Part shown: positions 16,041 to 23,148 of the stretch, in pieces
How positions within the stretch are numbered: position 1 is the first letter of the stretch
How the letters are laid out: each line of letters starts with the position of its first letter
From: an uncultured Campylobacter sp.
Lineage (GTDB): Bacteria > Campylobacterota > Campylobacteria > Campylobacterales > Campylobacteraceae
Assembly: GCF_937996225.1 (NCBI RefSeq)
Contig: NZ_CALKTC010000036.1
Span: forward strand, 1-23,148
Direction: 5' to 3'
DNA length: 23,148 bases
Translations under genes and position numbers: made by a program
Notes under the pieces: model-generated
The model's database searches: none
Told to the model about the DNA's origin: nothing
The model's input: the letters and a program-made list of their open reading frames with translations, nothing else

Positions 16041-18766
16041 CTACCACCGAATGCCCGCTTCCAGCCAAAACTGCCTGCCCGCCTCATAGACCAGATCGAG
16101 CGAGGTATCGCTGCTAAGCCTTGCTTTGTTGCGCTTATTTAGGACGTTGTAGATGTCTAAATTCGTAAAAAATTCCACCTCACCCGTCATCTTTTTAGCG
16201 TATCCGATGCGCGCATCCCAGCTGTAGCTTTTGCCGAGATTTACCTTTTCGTATTTGTCGTATCTGGCAGGATACTTGCCCGCAGGCGTCCTGCCCGTGC
16301 GGGCGATCGCTTCTTGTGAGCCTTTAAACGATAGAAAGTTATTTACGCTGATGCCGTAGCTTGGGATTTTCGTGATGATATTTAGGCTTGCAGTCCAAGG
16401 CCTAGCATAGTCCTGCGCCGGAAGCTCCGATAGCCTCATCAGCCTGCCGTCGTATTCGACGATCTTTTCATCTTCGAGCGTTTCTCTATCAAGCGATATG
16501 TCATAAAGGGTGTTGTTCGTTTTCATCTTGATGTGCTCAAAGCCCAGCTCAAAGCCATTTAGCGTACCGAAGGCCTCATAATCATCGATCGTTTTAACGC
16601 CGAAGGTTAAAATTTTATTTTCGCTTCTGCCGTCATTAGTAAAGGTTTGATAGTTGTTTTGGTAGTTCGGATTCGGCGCTAGACCTAGATCTCTTCGCGT
16701 AGATTTGATGATCTGATCCCTGCCCTTGCGGCTTACATATTTGCCGAAAAACTCGAAATTCCCGAGCTTTTGCTTTGCCCCGAATACCAGCTCATCCTCA
16801 TAAGGCACCTTTAGCTCATTAAATTTAGTTAGAGACGGGTCTTTTGGCAGTTGCGTCCAGTTTTGCGTATAGGCATTGCGCGGGCGCGTGTAGGTAGTGG
16901 CGAGCCCCTCTCGCCCCTCTCTTAATTTGTAGGTAAAGAGATTGCGTCCGTAGTAGCGGTTTGCACCGAAGCTAAGAATCGAATCGCCGTCGCCGAAAAT
17001 ATCGTAGTAGCTGTTAAATCTCGGCGCCGCAGTCGTTTGCTTCATATAATCATCCCTATTTAGTCTTACGCCCGGTCGCAAAGTAAGATCACCGATTTTT
17101 ATCTCATCCTCCAGATAAACCGCCAAGCTCTTCATATCTACCTTAGTATTGCCCTTGTAATAGCTTTTTCGCGTAAAAAACTGGCCGCTTCTACCACGCC
17201 TCGCAAAAGAATCGTCTATCGAGCAGAGCTCGTCATTCGGATCGCAAGCATTTACACCCGCAGGTAGCGGTGCTATTCCGCCAGCGGTCATAAATTCTTT
17301 TTTTACATTAAATTTAGCCTCTTGCTTTTTAAACTCAAAGCCTGTGATAAATCTATGCTTACTGCCGCCGAGATCAAATTCATTAAACTCCAGATCCGCG
17401 TTGTATGAAAAGCTCTTTTGCGTCTGATCGAGATCCCCAAAGCCACCCTCTATCGCCGAAGCGGATAAAATTTTACTACCCCAATTCTTTACGTTTGAGT
17501 ATTGCCAAGCCCTGTAATATTCATTCTCGGCATCACGCGAACTCTCCAGCTTGCTGTAGGATAAAATTTGATTAAATCTAGCAAAATCGCCATCGTAGTC
17601 GGCTTTAAGCGCTAAATTTAAACCGCCCGATTTCATATCGGCGTAGGAGTCTTTGACGTGGTCGTTAAACATCTTGTTTCGCTCGGGCGCGTAGGTTACG
17701 CTAGGCGTAATAGTTAGGCGGTCGCTTGCATACCAAAGCGCTTTTAGAAAGTAGTTGTCTATATTTCGCCTCTGAACTCGCTCGGTGATGGTCGTATCGG
17801 CGTTGTATCTTCTGTCGTAGGCCTTGAGCGGAATTTTACTTCTAGTATTTGTGTAGCCGAACATCAAGCCCAGATCCTCTGTAACGGTGCCCTCTAAATT
17901 TAACCTAGTGATCCACTTATCGAATCTCGGCTGATTTAACGGAGTAGCGGAGTTTTCAAAGCTCTGTTCATCGCCGTAGATATGGTATCTAGTCCAACTA
18001 TCCTCGGTGTGCTGCATCGAAAACTTGCCGTGAAAGCCCGCACGCGGATCTCGCGTCTTAGCCTCCACCACGCCGCCGGTAAATCCGCCGTATTTGGCGG
18101 AGACGCCGCTATCGTGCACCTCGACGCTCCGTAAAAAATCGCTATCGATCGCCATACCTTGCGAGACGGAATTCATCGTATCAAACGCCGAAAAGCGCGT
18201 AGGATTGCCGCCCGGATTTCTAGCGGGATCAAGATCGTTATTCATATTCGCGCCGTCAAGCATAAAGTTGTTTTGCCAATACTTCGCGCCGTTGATACTG
18301 ATATTTGCGGGGCTGATCTCGCCTAGCGTCGTGCTCTGGCGGTTTGTGGAGCTGAATTGCACATTTGGATTGGTACGCAAAAGCTGCACGAAGTCGCCGT
18401 TGCCGCTAGGCATCGACTCGATCATCGTCCTGCTTATTTTTTGCGTACCGCCATAGCTATCGCCGACGCTCGTCAGGCTCGAGTCGATGTTACCGACGAC
18501 GACTATTTCGGGGAATTTATAACTATTTATCGTCGCAGTGGAACTCTGCGCGCCTGGATTTTCTTTGGTAGCAACGCTTCTGGTTGCGTTATTTTCAGAC
18601 GAATCCTGCGCGACGCTTAGGCCGCAAAGACACGCCGCGACTATTAAGGAGCGTGCAAGCCCCCCCCGCAGCGATTTTGAGTGGATTTCTCGCCTTTTAT
18701 GGAAGCGGAATAATTGCGACCTGCGCCGCTTTTACATGGCTTACAGGCCCAAAAACCGACAATCAT
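16041..18766 (-). CDS. TonB-dependent outer-membrane receptor, poly-G phase-variable and out of frame (OFF)
   Basis: An outer-membrane receptor that imports a ligand using TonB energy. The only well-placed start is ATG 18766, with AAGGAG. Its frame meets a G8 tract (18660-18667) and stops after LHAP. The receptor frame begins just after the tract with the signal peptide LARSLIVAACLCGLSVA and has no ATG, GTG or TTG before it. With nine Gs the two join to give 908 residues. In that form the TonB box is EIVVVG at 87-92, followed by a plug domain (IESMPSGNGDFVQLLRTNPN, NFMLDGANMNN), then a 22-strand-type barrel ending in LEAGIRW. Two Cys in a predicted loop (NACDPNDELC) may form a disulfide. Everything after the tract is intact. 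An internal ATG at 18425 would lack signal and TonB box. The upstream neighbour is an M16 protease; a Fur-like box covers the promoter. Ligand unknown. Confidence 0.85.
18660..18667 (-). repeat. Poly-G (G8) tract, probable phase-variation switch
   Basis: Eight C on the plus strand, eight G in the coding sense, follow codon 33 of the frame starting at 18766. Campylobacter poly-G tracts of about this length slip during replication. G8 here is out of frame; G9 would be in frame. This is the longest G/C homopolymer noticed in the window. Confidence 0.85.
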
Positions 18767-18840
18767 CTTTTCTCCTTTTTTGAAAATAAAAATTAAAACT
18801 GTGGAAATTTAGCCAATAATATTTTAAATTTCAATAAAAG

Positions 18841-18855
18841 TGATAACAATTATAC
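18841..18855. promoter_or_regulatory. Fur-box-like operator of the TonB receptor
   Basis: TGATAACAATTATAC matches 12 of 15 positions of the Campylobacter Fur box core recalled as TGATAATnATTATCA. It overlaps the minus-strand -10 box, so iron-loaded Fur would shut the promoter. It lies about 75 bases before the ATG. Confidence 0.5.
18849..18854 (-). promoter_or_regulatory. -10 box of the TonB receptor gene
   Basis: A perfect TATAAT on the minus strand lies 83 bases before the ATG at 18766, inside the AT-rich 315-base gap between the M16 and receptor genes. It suggests the receptor can be transcribed separately from the protease. The rest of the gap (18860-19095) shows no gene. Confidence 0.5.
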
Positions 18856-19095
18856 GACTTATGCAAACAATAGAAAAAATGTAACAAAATAGCGATATAT
18901 CAGCGAGGCAATTCTATTCCAAAATAAAATTTATCTAAGATATATGTGCGGCGCAGATGGGTTTAATTGAGCTTTATTCTTGAGTTCGTTTTTAAACTGC
19001 ATAAATTTACGAAGCCGAAATTTACCTTGCAAGCGCCGTTAAATTTAAATGCGCTTAGCAAATTTAACGAGCAAAATTTAAAGGCGCCGAGCCCG

Positions 19096-21837
19096 CTAAA
19101 ATTTCGGCGCGTTTATCCTTACCGTCTCATCGGTGTCAAAAATATATGTCTGCGCCGCCTCCGCGATATCCTTCGGCGAGATGGAATTTATGATCTTTTC
19201 AAAGGTCTTAAAATCGGCGATCTCCTCATTCCAAAGCGCGTATTTTGCGAGTGCGTCATTCCAAAACTCAGGGCTTTCTCGAGCGGTACGCGCCGTGATA
19301 ATCTGAGATTTTTTAAAATTTTCAAGATGCCTCGCTACGTCCGATCCGCCGCCTGCGATTTCTGCAAAAATTTCTCTAATTGCGGATAAAATTTGATCCG
19401 TATTTTGCGGCGCGCAGGAAAACGAAATATGAAGGCTCGAGTGTTCATACGGGATGCGGCTTAGGCTCGAAGCGACCGAAAAGCCGTAAGTGCGCCCCTC
19501 GTCCTCTCTGATGCGCTCTCTAAGTGCTTCCTGAAGCACCGAAGCTAGAGCTGAAATTTTTATCGTATTTTCAAGCGAATGCGGAGTGGATCTGTTTATC
19601 GCAGTAAGCGCGACGTCGCTTCTAGGGGAGTTTTGATAGTTGCGTATAAAAACATGCCGTCCGCTTAAGCTGCGGATACCGTCGTCTTGAAAATCCTCGC
19701 GTTCGCCGCGAGCGGGCAGGTTCGCCAGATATTTTTTTATGAGGGCTTCGGCGTCTTTTAACTCAAAATCGCCGCTAAGCACGAAAGTGTAGGATGCGGC
19801 GTTGCTAAATTTATCATAGATGATCTTTTTCAACTCCTCTGCGTTAAGAGCTTTGATCTGCGCGGCGCTTAGCGGGCGCATTCGCGCATTGCCGCCGTAA
19901 AAAAACTCGCTAAATTCCCTGCTAAATTTATATCCGGGCAGTTTCTCGTTTCGCGCAAGCTCGTCGAGCGATTTGATCTTTAAATTTTGCAGCGCCTTCT
20001 CGTCCACGCGCGGAGAGCTAATCTCTAAGTTTATCGCTTCCAGCAGCCATTTTAGATCCCGCGAGCCGCAGCTTCCGTAAAATCCGTGCGAGAATGCGGA
20101 GATATTTTTGCGGTAATTCACCTGCCGCCCGCTTAAAATTTGCGAAATTTCATAATTGTTAAACTCGCCTGCGCCGCTTTCGTTTGAAAGCATCGCGGCA
20201 AAGCTGCCAAGCCCGGGATACGCTAGATTGGACATTCCGCCTCTGCTTACCGCGGCAAACGAGATGAAATCCTTGCGCGTCTTAAGCGGCTTTAAGATCA
20301 CGGTCGCGTTATTTTCAAGCAGGCAGGTATAAAATTTAAATTGCGGCTCAAAGCTCTTGCTTAAAATTTTGCCCTCAGGTAGGTTTTTAGAAACCAAGCT
20401 ACCCGGCAGCTTTTTATGCGCGGCATGCGTATTTACCGCCCTGGCGTCATCCTGCAACTTCTTAAATTTGGTCTCATCCAGATTATATCCAGAGCCGCTA
20501 AATACGCTTACATGCACCTCGCCCAGATCCGTCAGGCGCTTAAATTCTAAATTTAGCTCCTCTAGGCTGATCTCGCGCAGCAGTTTTACCTCCAAATCCC
20601 TCTGTTTTGCGGCGCTAGGCAGGACGGCTCCCGATTTTACGGCATGAAGAATCTCTCTTGCAAAAAACGCGGAATTTGCGCTTTTTTTGCGCTCGAAGGC
20701 GCTGTGCCGCGAACTGATCAAAGCATCCTTTGCGAGGGCGAAATCGCGCGCATCAAAGCCGCTATCTCGCAAGCCTTTGATTAGCCCGAGCGCCTGCGAG
20801 ATCGCGCCGTCAAAGTCTCCGCCCAAAACGGCGACGTCAAAGTTATAGATCGTTTTTTGAAACTGCAAATTGGACCTGGAAAAATTAACTCGCAACAGCG
20901 CGCCTTCGCTAGCCTTCGCTCGCTCGTAAATCGTAGAAATAAGGCTTGAGATAAGCTCGCTTTTTAAAATTTTCCTCGCATTCGCCTCGCTATTTGGCGG
21001 CGCAAATTCCTCCCAAAACGAAATTTTGACGGAATTTAGCGACGTTTCATTCGTATCGTAATTGTAAATTTTCAAACCCTGTCTCGGCGGAATGCCCATA
21101 TCCGGGCGGGCGTAGGAGTTTGTATTTTTAAGAGGCGAAAAATTTTGCTCTAGCAGTTTTAAAATTTTATCCCTTTTAAAATCGCCCACGGCTATAAATT
21201 TCATAGACCTGGGCTGGTAAATTTTTTGATAAAGCTCCTTGATTCGCTGCGCGCTTACGGATTTTACGACCGCCATATCGCCTATCGGCGCATGATTAAA
21301 ATACGCGCTGCCGCCGTAAAGCTCCTCATCCATCCGCTCGTAAAGCCTTGCGATCGGCGTATCGCGGCTGCGCGCCTCCTCGATTATGACGCCTCTTTCT
21401 TTTACGAGCTCGAGCGGATTGAACTCCACTCCGTCCGCAATCGAAGCAAAAATTTTAAAAACGTCCTTTAAATTTTCTTCGCTAACCGCGATGTTAAGCG
21501 TGTAAATCGTGCTGTCATAGCCCGTCTGCGCATTTACGTCGGCGCCGAATTTCACGCCCAGACTCTGCAATTTTTTGATGAGCTCGTTTTTGCTAAAATC
21601 GCGACTTCCGTTAAAGGACATATGCTCGATGAAGTGCACAAGCCCGCGCTCATTAGGGCTCTCGTCGATCGAGCCCGCATCCACGATGAGATAAAAAACG
21701 GCGGAATTCTTAGGCACGGAATTTTCTAAAATATAGTATCTAAGCCCGTTTGGCAGCGATCCTCGCAGGACGGCTTCGTCCCACTCAAGCGCAAAAGCCC
21801 CTGCACAAAGCAGTAAAAATAGTAAAATTTTTCGCAT
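19096..21837 (-). CDS. Periplasmic M16 zinc peptidase (PqqL/FusC size class)
   Basis: 913 residues. A Sec signal (MRKILLFLLLCAGAFA, cut before LEWDE) exports it to the periplasm. The inverted zinc motif HFIEH is at 68-72 (ligands His68 and His72, catalytic Glu71), with a third ligand probably Glu147 in VKERG; RSRD and Y-R type motifs follow. The C-terminal half (about 520-913) is a second M16 pair without HxxEH, as expected for the inactive half. PYEHSSLHISF and FRDE-like REDEGRTYGFSV match the family's substrate-binding region. Such enzymes close around short, unfolded peptides. Its length and export match E. coli PqqL and Pectobacterium FusC, which cut iron proteins taken up by a partner TonB receptor; here a TonB receptor gene lies directly downstream on the same strand. 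AAAGGG precedes the ATG. Intact. Confidence 0.88.
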   Translation of the reverse strand: MRKILLFLLLCAGAFALEWDEAVLRGSLPNGLRYYILENSVPKNSAVFYLIVDAGSIDESPNERGLVHFIEHMSFNGSRDFSKNELIKKLQSLGVKFGADVNAQTGYDSTIYTLNIAVSEENLKDVFKIFASIADGVEFNPLELVKERGVIIEEARSRDTPIARLYERMDEELYGGSAYFNHAPIGDMAVVKSVSAQRIKELYQKIYQPRSMKFIAVGDFKRDKILKLLEQNFSPLKNTNSYARPDMGIPPRQGLKIYNYDTNETSLNSVKISFWEEFAPPNSEANARKILKSELISSLISTIYERAKASEGALLRVNFSRSNLQFQKTIYNFDVAVLGGDFDGAISQALGLIKGLRDSGFDARDFALAKDALISSRHSAFERKKSANSAFFAREILHAVKSGAVLPSAAKQRDLEVKLLREISLEELNLEFKRLTDLGEVHVSVFSGSGYNLDETKFKKLQDDARAVNTHAAHKKLPGSLVSKNLPEGKILSKSFEPQFKFYTCLLENNATVILKPLKTRKDFISFAAVSRGGMSNLAYPGLGSFAAMLSNESGAGEFNNYEISQILSGRQVNYRKNISAFSHGFYGSCGSRDLKWLLEAINLEISSPRVDEKALQNLKIKSLDELARNEKLPGYKFSREFSEFFYGGNARMRPLSAAQIKALNAEELKKIIYDKFSNAASYTFVLSGDFELKDAEALIKKYLANLPARGEREDFQDDGIRSLSGRHVFIRNYQNSPRSDVALTAINRSTPHSLENTIKISALASVLQEALRERIREDEGRTYGFSVASSLSRIPYEHSSLHISFSCAPQNTDQILSAIREIFAEIAGGGSDVARHLENFKKSQIITARTARESPEFWNDALAKYALWNEEIADFKTFEKIINSISPKDIAEAAQTYIFDTDETVRINAPKF

Positions 21838-22629
21838 TTAAAGCCCTTTATTTCTAGTAAAATTTCGTCTCTCAGATATTTCGGCAGGCTCTTCTCTTTC
21901 GGCTTATCAATCTGCCCGCCTGGTCATTTTTGGATTTGCTCGCCTCGACTCGTTAGCCTGCGATATCTCTTAGATCCGCCTACTTTTAACCCGCCTGCTC
22001 GCTGCGCTAGTCCCGCTCTGTTTCGCGAGCGCATCGGTTCTAGGCTTGCGCTACGCGGCTCCTCTCATTTATTTTATCGCTCAGAGGTACGCAGGCGCAT
22101 TTGATCTTTATCTGCACGGCGGCACGGCAGTACGACGGCGCGCTCGTGCAAGATAAATTTTGAAATTTACTTGGACTCTGGCTAAATTTAAAAAGCGCGA
22201 GTCGGTAAATTTTAAAATTTTGCGCCTCGCGTGGTGGACTACTAGGCTTTGAAATTTTATAGCTAAATTTCGCGACTAGCTTTCACGACCGCTTTTATAT
22301 CCGGACTGACGAGTATTTAAATTTAGCATCGCCCTTCTCTTGCTGCGCGCTGTTTTAATACGGATCGATCAAAAAAATTGCCGATGTTTCATCCAAAATA
22401 CAGCTACAATGCACTCGAGTTTAACACGAACCGACTAAAAGCTTCTCGGCATATTTTGACTCCTACCGCCGTATAAAATTTTGACGCTCCATCTTGGTGC
22501 GCGCACGAGCTGCCGCCTACGCCGCCTGCTACGAAATAAAATTTTAGCCTAAAGAGCATTAAATGAAAATTAGTATAAATAAAATGTGAAATTTTTGAAG
22601 TTAAAATGGAATTTCGTATTAGACTAAAA
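21838..22629. other. Gene-free region of about 790 bases
   Basis: No open frame with a ribosome binding site or recognisable product was found. The stretch mixes GC-rich pieces with AAATTT/AAAATTTT words. It should hold the M16 promoter near its left end, but no convincing -10 box stood out. It could be decayed sequence. Confidence 0.5.
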
Positions 22630-22717
22630 TGGCCGGGAGATAGGGATTCGAACCCCAGGAGGCTTTCACCTCAACGGTTTTCAAGACCGCCGCTTTCGAC
22701 CGCTCAGCCATCTCCCG
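22630..22717 (-). tRNA. tRNA-Ser (TGA anticodon)
   Basis: On the minus strand CGGGAGA pairs with TCTCCCG, followed by discriminator G and encoded CCA. The anticodon loop is CTTGAAA with anticodon TGA, flanked by GCGGT/ACCGT. A long variable arm (GAGGTGAAAGCCTC) and T loop TTCGAAT confirm a class II serine tRNA. Last in the minus-strand tRNA cluster. Confidence 0.95.
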
Positions 22718-22723
22718 ATTAAG

Positions 22724-22740
22724 GGCGGGTAGACCCCGCC
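22724..22740. terminator. GC-rich hairpin between the small lipoprotein gene and tRNA-Ser
   Basis: GGCGGG and CCCGCC form a perfect 6-bp stem with a 5-base loop, 35 bases past the lipoprotein stop. It may stop or attenuate transcription, or act as an RNA processing signal between mRNA and tRNA. There is no T run (CTTAAT follows on the minus strand). Confidence 0.4.
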
Positions 22741-22774
22741 GAAAGTTCGCGTAGACAAGACCTGCGCGTAGAAT

Positions 22775-22930
22775 TTATTCGGTTTTTTCTCCGACCCACT
22801 CAGCGCCGTTGTGAACCTTTTCTTTGGTCCATTGAGCCGCATTGTGTGAGTCCTCTTTTACGCCGTGCCAAGTATTAGAGCACCCGCTAAAAACCATCAA
22901 TGCCAAAAGAGCCGCTAGTATGTATCTCAT
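22775..22930 (-). CDS. 51-residue lipoprotein with short internal repeats, entericidin-like size
   Basis: The minus strand encodes MRYILAALLALMVFSGCSNT and then a tail rich in Trp and charged residues. The ATG at 22930 has AAAGGAG at ideal spacing and the frame ends in TAA at 22775. The lipobox FSGC puts the lipidated Cys at 17, so the mature protein is 35 residues. That tail has an 11-residue repeat: HNAAQWTKEKV and HNGAEWVGEKT, with a looser copy NTWHGVKEDS before. It looks amphipathic. Its size and layout recall entericidin-type lipoproteins, but the entericidin glycine pattern is not clear, so the family is uncertain. It sits inside a tRNA cluster, 20 bases after tRNA-Cys and 57 before tRNA-Ser, and may share their transcript. 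Confidence 0.82.
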   Translation of the reverse strand: MRYILAALLALMVFSGCSNTWHGVKEDSHNAAQWTKEKVHNGAEWVGEKTE

Positions 22931-22950
22931 AATAACTCCTTTTTAGGATC

Positions 22951-23024
22951 TGGAGGCGACACCCGGATTCGAACCGGGGATCAAAGCTTTGCAGGCTCAT
23001 GCCTTACCACTTGGCTATGTCGCC
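22951..23024 (-). tRNA. tRNA-Cys (GCA anticodon)
   Basis: GGCGACA pairs with TGTCGCC, followed by discriminator T and encoded CCA. The anticodon GCA lies in loop CTGCAAA. The T arm CCCGG-TTCGAAT-CCGGG is perfect. The length of 71 bases before CCA is normal for cysteine tRNA. Confidence 0.95.
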
Positions 23025-23040
23025 ACGCCGGCTTATTAGG

Positions 23041-23127
23041 TGGTGCCCGGAGCCGGACTTGAACCGGCACGGAAAAAATTCCGAGGGATTTTAAGTCCCT
23101 TGCGTCTACCGATTCCGCCATCCGGGC
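23041..23127 (-). tRNA. tRNA-Leu (TAA anticodon)
   Basis: GCCCGGA pairs with TCCGGGC, followed by discriminator A and encoded CCA. The anticodon loop CTTAAAA gives anticodon TAA between AGGGA and TCCCT. A long variable arm (CGGAATTTTTTCCG) and a GCCGG-TTCAAGT-CCGGC T arm mark a class II leucine tRNA. It is first in the minus-strand cluster, 17 bases upstream of tRNA-Cys. Confidence 0.95.
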
Positions 23128-23148
23128 ACGTTTAATACAAAAACAGAA

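Noticed and set aside
16041..18425. TonB receptor starting at the internal ATG 18425
   Set aside because: That start would remove the signal peptide, TonB box and part of the plug; the frame continues upstream with all of these to the G8 tract.
21795..21837. M16 protease as a lipoprotein
   Set aside because: A Cys follows LLL in the signal peptide, but the residue before it is Leu, which does not fit a lipobox, and AFA before LEWDE is a normal signal-peptidase I site.
22630..23127. Phage or island attachment site at the tRNA cluster
   Set aside because: No integrase gene and no repeat of a tRNA 3' end was seen within the window.

Overview
The window looks like a chromosomal piece of a Campylobacter with fairly high GC for the genus, of the C. 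gracilis / showae / rectus / curvus kind. This is inferred from a CmeABC-type efflux operon with a CmeR-like operator, the very frequent AAATTT/AAAATTTT words in and between genes, AAGGAG ribosome binding sites and TATAAT-type -10 boxes. No rRNA, IS element, prophage or CRISPR array was seen.

Layout. Positions 1-4400 (minus strand) hold a secreted tannase/feruloyl-esterase-type hydrolase, a small lipoprotein and a short-chain dehydrogenase that has lost its NAD(P)-binding N-terminus. These are followed by two more broken genes: a C-terminal scrap of a YagU-like (DUF1440) membrane protein and an MFS transporter with a one-base frameshift near its start. Positions 4400-4980 have no intact gene. 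thiD (4982-6082, minus) carries an unusual insert of about 85 residues and is divergent from cmeA-cmeB-cmeC (6256-11985, plus), a complete RND multidrug efflux pump whose genes overlap. A near-perfect match to the CmeR operator sits just after the cmeA -10 boxes, but no cmeR lies in the window. Downstream come a five-unit 20-bp tandem repeat, tRNA-Ser(GGA), a Dyp-type peroxidase and a run of four genes of unknown function (13708-15786), one of them apparently frameshifted.

The most interesting part is 16041-21837 (minus). A periplasmic M16 zinc protease of the PqqL/FusC size class lies directly upstream of a TonB-dependent receptor. The receptor has its own promoter overlapped by a Fur-box-like sequence. 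Near its 5' end is a tract of eight G that puts the only well-placed ATG (with AAGGAG) out of frame with the signal peptide and barrel. Nine Gs would restore a 908-residue receptor, so this looks like an iron-regulated, phase-variable receptor captured in the OFF state. Receptor plus M16 protease resembles the FusA/FusC and YddB/PqqL systems that import and cut iron-containing proteins; the substrate here is unknown.

The right end (22630-23127, minus) is a tRNA cluster, Leu(UAA), Cys(GCA) and Ser(UGA), with a 51-residue lipoprotein gene between the Cys and Ser genes.
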